From NCBI RefSeq assembly GCF_030064675.1, contig NZ_CP116413.1, forward strand, positions 7,345,501 through 7,409,500: a DNA stretch of 64,000 bases, read 5' to 3'. Below, in pieces: positions 56,781 through 64,000 of the stretch. The stretch is from Crossiella sp. CA-258035. Lineage in GTDB: Bacteria; Actinomycetota; Actinomycetes; Mycobacteriales; Pseudonocardiaceae. The position numbers were made by a program, and so were the translations under genes. The first letter of the stretch is position 1; each line of letters begins with the position of its first letter. The notes beneath the pieces are model-generated. The model did not search any database. It was given only the letters and a program-made list of their open reading frames with translations, and was not told the DNA's origin.

Positions 56781-58157
56781 TCAGAACAGCCAGCGGGTGC
56801 GCGCGACGATCTCCTCGGGGTCGGCCTCGGCGAAGCGTTCGGCCTCGCCGCGGCGCACGGTGAGGATCGCGTCGTGCAGCGGCGCGCCCAGTGCCTCGGC
56901 CAGGACCTCTGAGCCGGCGAGCGCGTCCGCGGCGGCGAGCACCGAGGTCGGCAGCCGGTGCACTCCGGAGGCGGCGCGCTGGTCCTCGGTCATGGCGACC
57001 GGGTCGCCGGTGATCTCCGGTGGCAGGGTCAGCTCGGCGCGCACGCCCGCGAGTCCGGCCGCGATGATGCCGCCGACCACCAGGTACGGGTTGGCGGTGG
57101 CGTCGAAGCTCTTGACCTCGGCGTTGGCCGCGCTGACCCGCTGACCGGCCGAGGGGGTGATGAACCGCAGCGCCGCCTCCCTGGTCTCCCGGCCCCAGCA
57201 CTGCCAGGCCCCGGCCCAGAACGAGGGCTGCAGCCGTAGGAAGCTGGCCGGGTTCCCGGCGCCGATGGCCAGCAGCGCGGGCAGCTCGCGCAGCACCCCT
57301 GCCAGGAACGCCTCCCCCACCGGTCGCAGACCGTGGCGACCCGGCCCACCGGAGAACACGGGTCCATCCTTGCCGTGCACGGACAGGTGAACATGGGCGC
57401 CGGAGCCGGAACGGCCCGCGATCGCGGTCGGTGCGAAGCTGGCCCGCCAGCCGTGCGCCGCGGTGAGCCTGCGGATGGTGTGCCGGACCAGCAGCACGTC
57501 GTCGGCCGCGGCCACCGGGTCGTTCGGCTCGATGGACAGCTCCAGCTGGCCGGGCGCGTACTCGGGGTGGAACTGCTCGACCTGGATCTCCTGCCGGTCG
57601 AGCACCTGCACCAGTTCACGCGCGTAGTCGGCGACCGCGGACAACCGGGACAGCCCGTAGCCCGGCCCCTCGAACGCGGGCACGAACTCCACGCCGGCGC
57701 CGGGCAGCCCGACCTGCCACTCGGTCTCGAACGCCATCCGCAGCTCCAGGCCGAGCTCGGCCGCCGCGGCGACCTGCCGGGCCGCGAAGCTGCGCTGACA
57801 AGCGGTGAAGACCTCACCGTCCTGGGTGAACTTGGTGGCGGGGGCCAGCGCCCAGCCGGTCTGCCCGGCCAGTGGCACCAGCCGGTCCAGGTCCGGGATG
57901 AGCCGCAGGTCGCCGTCAGGTCCGCCGAGGTACTTGCCGACCAGCGGCCGGTCGTCGCAGGTGAAGGTCTCGAAGCAGGGCGAGGCGCCCACCCCGTGCC
58001 GGACGGCCGCCGGCAGCCTGCGGGTGGGCACCGCCTTGACCCGCGCGATCCCCGCGTTGTCCACAAAGGACAGTGCGATCAGGTCGATGCCCCCCGCCCG
58101 CAGGCGAGCCGCCAGTTCGTCCACGCCGTTGGCGTCCAGGGGTAGCTGCGCAGTCAC
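56781..58157 (-). CDS. Glutamine synthetase family protein (GlnA3/4- or FluG-C-like)
   Basis: Protein of 458 residues of the glutamine synthetase fold. Typical segments: NAGIARVKAVPTRRLPAAVRHGVGASPCFETFTCDDRP, FETEWQVG, VEQFHPEYAPGQLELSIEPNDPVAAADDVLLVRHTIR, GRSGSGAHVHLSV and AGNPASFLRLQPSFWAGAWQCWGRETREAALRFI. It lacks the adenylylation-site region of classical GlnA. Actinobacterial GlnA3/GlnA4 glutamylate polyamines or ethanolamine, so such a role is possible, but the linked amidohydrolase points to the FluG-type pair. GTG 58157 starts the frame and has no clear ribosome site. Confidence 0.88.
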   Translation of the reverse strand: MTAQLPLDANGVDELAARLRAGGIDLIALSFVDNAGIARVKAVPTRRLPAAVRHGVGASPCFETFTCDDRPLVGKYLGGPDGDLRLIPDLDRLVPLAGQTGWALAPATKFTQDGEVFTACQRSFAARQVAAAAELGLELRMAFETEWQVGLPGAGVEFVPAFEGPGYGLSRLSAVADYARELVQVLDRQEIQVEQFHPEYAPGQLELSIEPNDPVAAADDVLLVRHTIRRLTAAHGWRASFAPTAIAGRSGSGAHVHLSVHGKDGPVFSGGPGRHGLRPVGEAFLAGVLRELPALLAIGAGNPASFLRLQPSFWAGAWQCWGRETREAALRFITPSAGQRVSAANAEVKSFDATANPYLVVGGIIAAGLAGVRAELTLPPEITGDPVAMTEDQRAASGVHRLPTSVLAAADALAGSEVLAEALGAPLHDAILTVRRGEAERFAEADPEEIVARTRWLF

Positions 58158-58196
58158 CTACGCAGGTGTACCCGGTGCCTGGGTGTCACGCCAGAT

Positions 58197-59945
58197 TCAG
58201 CCGCGCACCAGGGCGACCAGCTTCGCCACGGCCTCCTCGCGCGGCACGTCCTCGCGCTCGCCGGAACGCCGGTCCTTGACCTCGACCACGCCGTTGGCCA
58301 GGCCGCGCCCGACCACCACGATGGTGGGCACGCCGATGAGCTCCGCGTCGGCGAACTTCACCCCTGGCGAGGCGGTGCGGTCGTCCAGGATCACCCGGAT
58401 GCCCTGGGCGTCCAGCTCGGCGGCCAGCTTCTCGCCGCCCTCGCGCAGGGTCTCGTCCTTGCCCGCGATGACCACGTGCACGTCGGCGGGCGCGATCTCG
58501 CGTGGCCAGATCAGGCCGCGCTCGTCGTAGCTCTGCTCGGCGACCGCGGCGACCGCGCGGGAGACGCCGATGCCGTAGGAGCCCATGGTGATCCGGACCG
58601 GCTTGCTGTCCGGGCCGAGCGCGTCCAGGCCGAAGGCGTCGGCGTACTTGCGGCCGAGCTGGAAGATGTGGCCGATCTCGATGCCGCGTGCCGTGACCAG
58701 GGTGCCCGCGCCGTCCGGCGAGGGGTCGCCCGCGCGGACCTCGGCGGCCTCGATCACGCCGTCCGGGGTGAAGTCGCGGCCGGCGACCAGGTCGACGACG
58801 TGGTGGTCGGCCTGGTCCGCGCCGGTCACCCAGGCGGTGCCGGTGACGATGCGCGGGTCGGCGAGGTAGCGGACCCCGTTGTCCTGGATGGCCTTCGGGC
58901 CGATGTAGCCCTTGACCAGCCAGGGGTTGGCCTTGAAGTCCGCCTCCTCCAGCAGCGCGACCTCCAGCGGCGCGACCGAGGCCTCCAGGCGCTTGAAGTC
59001 GACCTCGCGGTCACCGGGCACGCCCACGGCCAGCAGCTGCCACTCGGCGTCGCCGGGCTTGCGCACCTTGACCATGACGTTCTTCAGCGTGTCCGCCGCG
59101 GTGAACTCGCGGCCGAGACCGGCGGCGTTGAGGAAGTCGACCAGGGTCTCGATGGTCGGCGTGTTCGGCGTGTGGTGCACCTGGGCCGCGGGCAGCCCCT
59201 CGATCGGGCGAGCCGGGGGCACCGGAGTGGTGACGGCCTCGACGTTGGCCGCGTAGCCGGACTCCAGGGACCGCACGAACGTGTCCTCGCCGGTCTCGCT
59301 CTCGGCCAGGAACTCCTCGGAGGCCGAGCCGCCCATCGCGCCGGAGACCGCGGAGACGATCACGTACTTGAGGCCGAGCCGGTCGAAGATCCGGATGTAG
59401 GCCTCGCGGTGCAGCTCGTAGGAGCGCTTGAGGCCCTCGTCGTCGAGGTCGAAGGAGTAGGAGTCCTTCATGACGAACTCACGGCCGCGCAGGATGCCCG
59501 CCCGCGGGCGCGCCTCGTCCCGGTACTTGTTCTGGATCTGGTAGAGCACGGCCGGGTAGTCCTTGTAGGAGCCGTACTCGCCCTTGACCATGAGGGTGAA
59601 CAGCTCCTCGTGGGTGGGCCCGAGCAGGTAGTCCGCCCGCTTGCGGTCCTTGAGCCGGAAGAGGGTGTCGCCGTACTCGGTCCAGCGGTTGGTGGCCTCG
59701 TAGGGCTCGCGGGGCACCAGCGCGGGGAAGTGCACCTCCTGGCCGCCGATGGCGTCCATCTCCTCGCGGACGACCTTCTCCACGTTGCGCAGCACCCGGT
59801 AACCGAGCGGCAGCCAGGAGAAGATGCCCGGGGCGACCCTGCGGACGTAGCCTGCGCGCACGAGCAGCTTGTGGCTCGGCACCTCGGCGTCCGCCGGATC
59901 CTCACGCAGCGTGCGCAGGAACAACGACGACATCCTGGTGATCAC
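58197..59945 (-). CDS. proS: Prolyl-tRNA synthetase
   Basis: Class II aminoacyl-tRNA synthetase of 582 residues that charges tRNA-Pro. Motif 1 region ([37 protein letters not shown]), motif 2 ([25 protein letters not shown]-like block) and motif 3 ([18 protein letters not shown]) are visible. The inserted YbaK-like editing domain (about residues 225-395, with [24 protein letters not shown]) and the C-terminal anticodon-binding domain ([17 protein letters not shown]) are present, the bacterial-type arrangement. GTG 59945 has AGGAG 8 bases upstream; ATG 59933 is an alternative. Confidence 0.97.
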   Translation of the reverse strand: MITRMSSLFLRTLREDPADAEVPSHKLLVRAGYVRRVAPGIFSWLPLGYRVLRNVEKVVREEMDAIGGQEVHFPALVPREPYEATNRWTEYGDTLFRLKDRKRADYLLGPTHEELFTLMVKGEYGSYKDYPAVLYQIQNKYRDEARPRAGILRGREFVMKDSYSFDLDDEGLKRSYELHREAYIRIFDRLGLKYVIVSAVSGAMGGSASEEFLAESETGEDTFVRSLESGYAANVEAVTTPVPPARPIEGLPAAQVHHTPNTPTIETLVDFLNAAGLGREFTAADTLKNVMVKVRKPGDAEWQLLAVGVPGDREVDFKRLEASVAPLEVALLEEADFKANPWLVKGYIGPKAIQDNGVRYLADPRIVTGTAWVTGADQADHHVVDLVAGRDFTPDGVIEAAEVRAGDPSPDGAGTLVTARGIEIGHIFQLGRKYADAFGLDALGPDSKPVRITMGSYGIGVSRAVAAVAEQSYDERGLIWPREIAPADVHVVIAGKDETLREGGEKLAAELDAQGIRVILDDRTASPGVKFADAELIGVPTIVVVGRGLANGVVEVKDRRSGEREDVPREEAVAKLVALVRG

Positions 59946-60068
59946 GACGGGACTCCTGGGGTTTCGGTGTCGGGTGGGCGCGGTGTGACTGGGCGCGCAC
60001 GGAAGCGTAGTGAAGGGTATCCGCGCAGCGCAGGCGGGTTGTCGGTGGCGGGGTCTAGCGTGCGCCGC

Positions 60069-60452
60069 ATGGCAGAGCAGACAGCGAGTTTGAGCATTGG
60101 CATGGTGACCATCGACTGCGCGGATCCGCAGGCGCTGGCCGGGTTCTGGACCCAGGTGCTGGGCACGTCGATCTCGGTCGACTACGGCGACTACGTGATC
60201 ACCGCGCCGCCCGTGCCCGGCGCGACCGTGCTCGGGTTCCAGAAGGTGCCCGAGGAGCGAGCGGGCAAGAACCGGGTGCACATCGACCTCGGCGGCGTGG
60301 ACCCGGCCGGGCAGATCGAGCGGGTGGTCGGGCTGGGCGCGAAGGTGCTGGCCACGCACGAGGTGCCGGGCCTGGCCTGGACCGTGCTGGCCGATCCGGA
60401 GGGCAACGAGTTCTGCATCGCCGACCACGGCGAGCTGACCGCCGCGAGCTGA
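60069..60452 (+). CDS. VOC family (glyoxalase-like) protein
   Basis: Protein of 127 residues with a single VOC domain: [45 protein letters not shown], and [18 protein letters not shown]. Metal-ligand candidates are in VHIDL and the final NEFCI. Such proteins include dioxygenase-like and antibiotic-binding types; function unknown. ATG 60069 lies 7 bases after TAGCGT, suggesting a leaderless mRNA. It is convergent with the double-GNAT gene. Confidence 0.85.
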   Translation: MAEQTASLSIGMVTIDCADPQALAGFWTQVLGTSISVDYGDYVITAPPVPGATVLGFQKVPEERAGKNRVHIDLGGVDPAGQIERVVGLGAKVLATHEVPGLAWTVLADPEGNEFCIADHGELTAAS

Positions 60453-60459
60453 GGACGGC

Positions 60460-61476
60460 TCAGCGCTGGTCGCGCTCCGGCGGTCGCGGTTCGCCGGTGG
60501 CGGGCGCCAGTCGTTCGCCGTGGCTGACCCAGCGCTGGGTGACCACGAACCCGGCGCGCCGGTACACGCCGAGCGCGCCGGTCGGGTTGTCCGCGTCCAC
60601 GCCGAGCACCGCGCGCGGCACCCCGGCTTCGACGAAGCGGGCGAGCACGTCGGCGATCATCGCGGCGGCCAGGCCGCGGCGGCGCCAGGGCCGTCGCACG
60701 CCGATGTCGCCGAGCCACACCCGTTCCTGACCGTGGGCGCCGCGGTCGTGCTCGCCCTGGAAGCAGAGCACGTACCCGGCGATCTGGTCACCGTCGTAGG
60801 CCACCCTGGACAGGTCGCGGCGGAACTGGCTGGAGCCGACGAAGTGGTGCTGCCAGTGCTCGGGGTCGGCGTAGGGGCTGCCCCAGTGGTCGCCGAAGGC
60901 CTCCACGTGGGCGAGCCGGACCGCCTCGTCCTCGCTGACCGGGAAGTCCGTCAGGTGCAGGCCTTCGGGCATCGGCGCGGTGGCCGGGGGTGTGGTCAGG
61001 TCGCATTCCATGTCGAAGAACCAGCGCACCGGCTCCATGCCGGCGGCGGTGAGGATCTTCTCGTGGTCCGCGGCGTCCTGGTGGCGGCCCGCGGCGACGA
61101 AGCCGGGCAGCGGGCTGCCGCTGTCGCGGTGCATCTGCCTGGCGCGTTCGCGCTGCCAGCGCAGCAGGTTGGCGCCGATGCCGCGGCGGCGGTAGTCGGG
61201 GTGCACGTCGGCGTCCAGCCGGTACCACAGCTCGGGCTCACCGGTGGGTTTGCGGTGGACCAGGGCGACCGCGACCAGCCTCTCGCCGTGGAAGACGCCG
61301 AGCGAGTCGGCGGCCGGGTCGAAGCCGGGCACGGTCAGGTCCTCGGCGAGCTCGCTCGCGGAGAACTCCTCGGCGCCGGGGTCGGTCTTGGCCACGGCCG
61401 CGCTCAGCTCGGCCCAGGCCGGCGTGTCGGCCGTGGTGAGGGGCCGATGAACGAGATCCGTGCCGGAGGTCCGCAT
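60460..61476 (-). CDS. Double GNAT-domain acetyltransferase
   Basis: Protein of 338 residues with two GNAT domains: acetyl-CoA loops are [22 protein letters not shown] in the N-terminal half and [21 protein letters not shown] in the C-terminal half. The second domain ends [16 protein letters not shown]. The layout is like mycothiol synthase and similar actinobacterial double-GNAT proteins, but MshD-specific identity is not claimed. ATG 61476 follows TACCTT by 8 bases, suggesting a leaderless mRNA. Confidence 0.85.
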   Translation of the reverse strand: MRTSGTDLVHRPLTTADTPAWAELSAAVAKTDPGAEEFSASELAEDLTVPGFDPAADSLGVFHGERLVAVALVHRKPTGEPELWYRLDADVHPDYRRRGIGANLLRWQRERARQMHRDSGSPLPGFVAAGRHQDAADHEKILTAAGMEPVRWFFDMECDLTTPPATAPMPEGLHLTDFPVSEDEAVRLAHVEAFGDHWGSPYADPEHWQHHFVGSSQFRRDLSRVAYDGDQIAGYVLCFQGEHDRGAHGQERVWLGDIGVRRPWRRRGLAAAMIADVLARFVEAGVPRAVLGVDADNPTGALGVYRRAGFVVTQRWVSHGERLAPATGEPRPPERDQR

Positions 61477-61551
61477 GACCAATGAAGGTAGGGACCACTC
61501 GAGGAGGTGACGACTGAATTTCCCGGCGCGGTCCCCGGATAGGGTGCGTTG

Positions 61552-62295
61552 GTGCTGGTTCTGCTCCCCCCTTCGGAAACCAAGGCGCCCGGTGGCGACG
61601 GGCCCGCGCTCGCGGTGGACGGGCTGTTCGCGCCCGAGCTGAACCCGGTGCGGGAGAAGTTGTTGGACGCGCTGGTGGAGTTGTCAGCCGATGTGCCGGC
61701 CAGCCTGGCCGCGCTGGGTCTGTCCGCGCGGCAGGCCGGTGAGGTGGAGCGCAACGCCGAGCTGCGGCGCGCGCCGACGCTGCCCGCGCTGCGGCGCTAC
61801 ACCGGGGTGCTCTACGACGCCCTGGACGTGGCCGCGTTCACCAAGGCGGAGCTGGCCAGGGCGAACGCGCGGCTCGCGGTGGGTTCGGCGCTGTTCGGGG
61901 TGCTCGCCGCTGACGACCGGATCCCGGCCTACCGGCTCTCCGGCGGCAGTGTGCTGCCCGCGATCGGGCCGTTGGGCTCGCTGTGGCGGCCCGCGCTGGA
62001 GCCCGCGCTGGCCGCGGTGCACGGGCTGGTGGTGGATCTGCGGTCCGGGGTCTACGCGAACCTGGCGAAGGTACCGGGCGCGGTGGCGGTGCGGGTGCTG
62101 ACCGAGGACGCGCGCGGCAAGCGGACCGTGGTCAGCCACCACAACAAGTCGCACAAGGGCAGGCTGGCGCGGGCGCTGGCGGTGTCCCGGTCCGAGCCGG
62201 GCACGGTGGAGGCAGTGCGCAAGGTCGCGGTGGCGGCGGGTATGCGGGTGGAGCGGGCCGGGGACCAGGCGCTGGATGTGATTGTCAGCGGCTGA
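61552..62295 (+). CDS. yaaA: YaaA family peroxide-stress protein
   Basis: Protein of 247 residues. The family start LVLLPPSETKAPGGDGPAL is followed by LSARQAGEVERNAELR, ALRRYTGVLYDALDVAAF, DDRIPAYRLSGGSVLPAIGPLGSLWRP and VVSHHNKSHKGRLARAL, a block with the conserved KxxKG/H pattern. In E. coli YaaA lowers free iron during peroxide stress and binds DNA. GTG 61552 lies 6 bases after TAGGGT, suggesting a leaderless mRNA; TTG 61549 is one codon earlier. Confidence 0.93.
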   Translation: MLVLLPPSETKAPGGDGPALAVDGLFAPELNPVREKLLDALVELSADVPASLAALGLSARQAGEVERNAELRRAPTLPALRRYTGVLYDALDVAAFTKAELARANARLAVGSALFGVLAADDRIPAYRLSGGSVLPAIGPLGSLWRPALEPALAAVHGLVVDLRSGVYANLAKVPGAVAVRVLTEDARGKRTVVSHHNKSHKGRLARALAVSRSEPGTVEAVRKVAVAAGMRVERAGDQALDVIVSG

Positions 62296-62312
62296 TGAGT
62301 CGCTGCTGACAA
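62282..62312 (+). terminator. Hairpin overlapping the yaaA stop
   Basis: An 11-bp stem with one G-U-type mismatch (62282-62292 and 62302-62312, arm TTGTCAGCGGC) and a 9-base loop that contains the TGA stop. No T run. Confidence 0.6.
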
Positions 62313-62369
62313 GTAATTCGGTTGTGCGGCGCGCCGGTGGTGGGCATGCTGCCCTTCGCACGCACTTGC

Positions 62370-62387
62370 GCCGGTGAGCACACCGGC
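62370..62387 (+). promoter_or_regulatory. Hairpin before the leader ORF of the RIO kinase gene
   Basis: A perfect 7-bp stem (GCCGGTG/CACCGGC) with a 4-base loop ends 7 bases before the GAGGAGG ribosome site of the leader ORF. Confidence 0.5.
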
Positions 62388-62408
62388 TGGGTCGAGGAGG
62401 TGGGACAG

Positions 62409-62474
62409 ATGGAACTGACTGTCGCCATGGGCGCGGTCCGCCGCTGCCCGCCCGTTCTCCCCGCCGGTCGCTGA
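62409..62474 (+). CDS. Putative 21-residue leader peptide upstream of the RIO kinase gene
   Basis: A 22-codon frame starting at ATG 62409 with an excellent ribosome site (GAGGAGG, about 8 bases before). The peptide begins MELTVAM and ends RRCPPVLPAGR, followed by TGA 62472-62474, 47 bases before the RIO kinase start. Its Cys-Pro-Pro and second Pro are typical places for ribosome slowing. A strong initiation site before so short a frame suggests a regulatory leader peptide, for example attenuation or ribosome stalling. The signal sensed is unknown, and no homology is claimed. Confidence 0.6.
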   Translation: MELTVAMGAVRRCPPVLPAGR

Positions 62475-62521
62475 CCTCTTCTCCGCGCGCGGCTGGGGTG
62501 TAGTCACCTAGGAGACCCAGC

Positions 62522-63388
62522 GTGCGCAGGCACGAGTACGACAACGCCTTCAGTTCCACCCGCACTCCGCGTCGCAAGAAGCGCTTCGACGACGAGGAGC
62601 CGCGCGACGCGACCCGGCGACGGCGGTTCGAGGAGCTCTCCCGGTCCGAACGCGGACCAGCGCCGATTCCGGAATGGCTGGTGACCGACCCGGACGTCAC
62701 CGACGTCGAGCTGGGTGTGCTCAAGACCGGCAAGGAAGCCGACGTGCACCTGATCGAGCGGACCGGCGCGGACGGGACCTCCTGTCTGCTGGCCGCCAAG
62801 CGGTACCGGGCTCGCGAGCACCGCATGTTCCACCGCGACGCCGGGTACCTGGACGGTCGCAAGGTCGCCGAGTCGCGGCAGATGCGCGCGATGCAGCAAC
62901 GCACCTCCTTCGGCCGCGACGTGATCAGCCAGCAGTGGGCGGTCGCCGAGTTCGCCGTGCTCAGCCGGTTGTGGCTGGCCGGTGTGCCGGTGCCGTACCC
63001 GGTGCAGCTGGCCAACACCGAGCTGCTGCTGGAGTTCCTTGGCGAGCCCGACGGCACCGCCGCGCCCCGGCTGGCCCAGCTGCGCCCGGACCCCGACGAG
63101 CTGCGCGGCCTGTGGCGGCAGCTGGTCCAGGCGCTGCTGGAGCTGGCCGGACAAGGCCTGACCCACGGCGACCTGTCCGCGTTCAACCTGCTCGTGCACC
63201 GCGGGCGGCTGGTGCTGATCGACCTGCCGCAGGCGGTGGACCTGGTCGCCAACCCGGCGGCGGGCAGCTACCTGGAGCGCGATGTGCGCGGGGTGTGCGA
63301 CTGGTTTGTCAGCCGCGGCATGCCACCCGCGGTGGCCGACCCGGAATGGCTGGTCGAGCTGCTGGCCAGAGAGGCCGGAATCCGTTGA
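62522..63388 (+). CDS. RIO1-type serine protein kinase
   Basis: Protein of 288 residues with an RIO kinase fold. The ATP-binding beginning is VTDVELGVLKTGKEADVHLIER, followed by the catalytic Lys in LLAAKRYR, the catalytic loop LTHGDLSAFNLLVHRGRLVLIDLPQAVDL (HGDLSxxN then the metal-binding IDLPQ, where canonical RIO has IDxxQ), and RDVRGVCDWFVSRG near the end. The N-terminus is highly charged (KKRFDDEEPRDATRRRRFEEL). RIO kinases act in ribosome maturation in eukaryotes/archaea; the bacterial role is not defined. GTG 62522 has AGGAG seven bases upstream. Confidence 0.93.
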   Translation: MRRHEYDNAFSSTRTPRRKKRFDDEEPRDATRRRRFEELSRSERGPAPIPEWLVTDPDVTDVELGVLKTGKEADVHLIERTGADGTSCLLAAKRYRAREHRMFHRDAGYLDGRKVAESRQMRAMQQRTSFGRDVISQQWAVAEFAVLSRLWLAGVPVPYPVQLANTELLLEFLGEPDGTAAPRLAQLRPDPDELRGLWRQLVQALLELAGQGLTHGDLSAFNLLVHRGRLVLIDLPQAVDLVANPAAGSYLERDVRGVCDWFVSRGMPPAVADPEWLVELLAREAGIR

Positions 63389-63402
63389 TCGGCTGAGTTG
63401 TC

Positions 63403-63441
63403 AGGGCGGTCCGGTGGGCAACGCGCGTCCGCCGGGCCGCC
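63403..63441 (+). terminator. Hairpin terminator of the RIO kinase gene
   Basis: A 14-bp stem with two G-U-type mismatches (63403-63416 and 63428-63441) and an 11-base loop, 15 bases after the stop. No T run. Confidence 0.65.
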
Positions 63442-63672
63442 CCTACGCTGACCAGTGCTGACGTTAGCTGGCTCACTAGGAGCTGGATCGGTGCGGAGCT
63501 TCTCCGGACACCAGCTACACTGATCGGGTACCGCGATCGGGCGGACGACACATGTCCCCGCCCGGCCACATGAACGGCCCGTGGTGCCAACCACACCCAC
63601 CAGAGGCGCGCAACGCGCCGGGCTCGTCCTTGCGATCAGCTCCCGAACCGCCATCCATGGCGTGGGGCATCC

Positions 63673-63693
63673 CCGAGACGTGCCACGTCTCGG
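63673..63693 (+). promoter_or_regulatory. Ribosome-site-covering hairpin of the DEAD-box helicase gene
   Basis: A perfect 9-bp stem (CCGAGACGT/ACGTCTCGG) with a 3-base loop. The right arm includes the first two G of GGAGG (63692-63696), the ribosome site for GTG 63703, so pairing would limit initiation. Confidence 0.65.
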
Positions 63694-63702
63694 AGGTCAT
63701 CT

Positions 63703-64000
63703 GTGTCCGTTGACACATCTGTCAGTCCCGCTCGCCCTGAAGACGCTGCCGGCGTCGTCGAGCAGGCGGTTCCTTCCTTCAGCGAGCTTGGCCTGCCCAT
63801 CCAGTTGGTGCAGACGCTGACGCGCAAGGGCATCATCACCCCGTTCCCGATCCAGGCCGCCGCGATGCCGGACGCGCTCGCCGGCAAGGACGTGCTCGGC
63901 CGTGGTCAGACCGGTTCCGGCAAGACCCTGGCCTTCGGCCTGCCGATGCTGACCCGTCTCGCGGGCTCGCACGCGAAGCCGCGCCAGCCGCGTGGCCTGG
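63703..64000 (+). CDS. DEAD-box ATP-dependent RNA helicase, 5' part only
   Basis: The first 99 codons of a DEAD-box helicase, continuing beyond the right edge. After a variable N-terminus ([20 protein letters not shown]) come [36 protein letters not shown] with the Q motif and motif [22 protein letters not shown] 63703 has GGAGG six bases upstream. Such helicases remodel RNA in ribosome assembly and cold adaptation. Confidence 0.93.
   Translation, partial: MSVDTSVSPARPEDAAGVVEQAVPSFSELGLPIQLVQTLTRKGIITPFPIQAAAMPDALAGKDVLGRGQTGSGKTLAFGLPMLTRLAGSHAKPRQPRGL

Larger units (their letters stand above)
63389..63702 (+). promoter_or_regulatory. Long structured 5' region of the DEAD-box helicase gene
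   Basis: 314 bases between the RIO kinase stop and the helicase start. It holds the RIO terminator, a TACACT at about 63516-63521 that could be a -10, a small hairpin (63605-63619, GGCGCG/CGCGCC) and a 9-bp hairpin whose right arm covers part of the helicase ribosome site. Long structured leaders are common for DEAD-box RNA helicases subject to cold or auto-regulation; here it is inference. A 53-codon frame (63552-63713) overlaps the helicase start but lacks a good ribosome site. Confidence 0.55.

Overview
The window is about 70-73% G+C, dense with GTG/ATG/TTG starts, and carries a core gene order typical of Actinomycetota: clgR-pspA, pgsA, argA, ftsK, rnj, dapA, thyX, dapB, an M16 peptidase, pnp, rpsO, ribF, truB, a DinF-type MATE gene, an nrnA-type DHH gene, rbfA, infB, ylxR, nusA, rimP and proS. 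This is the order remembered for the Mycobacterium tuberculosis Rv2744c-Rv2845c region, with many insertions. The secreted proteases, leaderless starts and general style fit a filamentous actinomycete, probably Pseudonocardiales; the family is inference. No rRNA, tRNA, CRISPR array, insertion sequence or prophage was seen.

Layout. 1-6.2 kb: stress and envelope genes (pspA partial, clgR with a candidate operator, cinA-pgsA-rimO joined by 4-bp overlaps), an AAA15 ATPase with what looks like the tail of a lost RloB partner, and argA. 6.2-10.9 kb: secreted phospholipase A2, ftsK, an acyltransferase and a decayed DMT transporter. 10.9-17.1 kb: rnj-dapA, thyX with a GNAT gene, and an RHH regulator/DUF4097 pair with an unusual double-palindrome promoter. 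17.2-22.3 kb: accessory genes (AlkZ-like protein, two tandem trypsin-like proteases, an O-methyltransferase lacking its SAM domain behind a candidate iron box, GNAT, membrane protein). 22.3-30 kb: dapB, M16 peptidase, pnp, rpsO, a 2H phosphoesterase with an apparent CTG start, an XRE regulator and ribF. 30-42 kb: truB, MFS and MATE exporters, a CGNR regulator, then the translation/RNA block nrnA-rbfA-DUF503-infB-ylxR-nusA-rimP. 42-58 kb: lineage-specific material, with a lipoprotein/DUF4439 pair, membrane proteins, a DNRLRE protein, a DUF222 protein without HNH, a class V aminotransferase, YjbQ, an MHS-type transporter, two paralogous single-pass membrane proteins plus a HAD hydrolase, two tandem S15-type secreted peptidases, and an amidohydrolase/glutamine synthetase pair that resembles a split FluG. 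58-64 kb: proS, VOC, double-GNAT, yaaA, a RIO kinase behind a small leader ORF, and the start of a DEAD-box helicase with a structured leader.

Themes. (1) About 19 genes show a TANNNT-like -10 only 6-8 nt before the start codon, the signature of leaderless mRNAs; this moved several start calls, e.g. thyX and yjbQ. (2) Overlaps of the GTGA/ATGA type are common, and one pair appears to use CTGA. (3) Tandem duplication is frequent at gene level (S1 proteases, S15 peptidases, DUF8017-like proteins) and at nucleotide level (34-bp and 14-bp repeats that each include a stop codon). (4) Several genes are visibly decayed: rloB tail, DMT transporter, O-methyltransferase, DUF222. The best candidates for undescribed biology are the leader ORF before the RIO kinase, the double TGACGTCA promoter, the iron-box-linked truncated methyltransferase, the stop-codon repeats and the split FluG-like pair. 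All functional statements rest on reading the sequence and on family knowledge; no database search was run.
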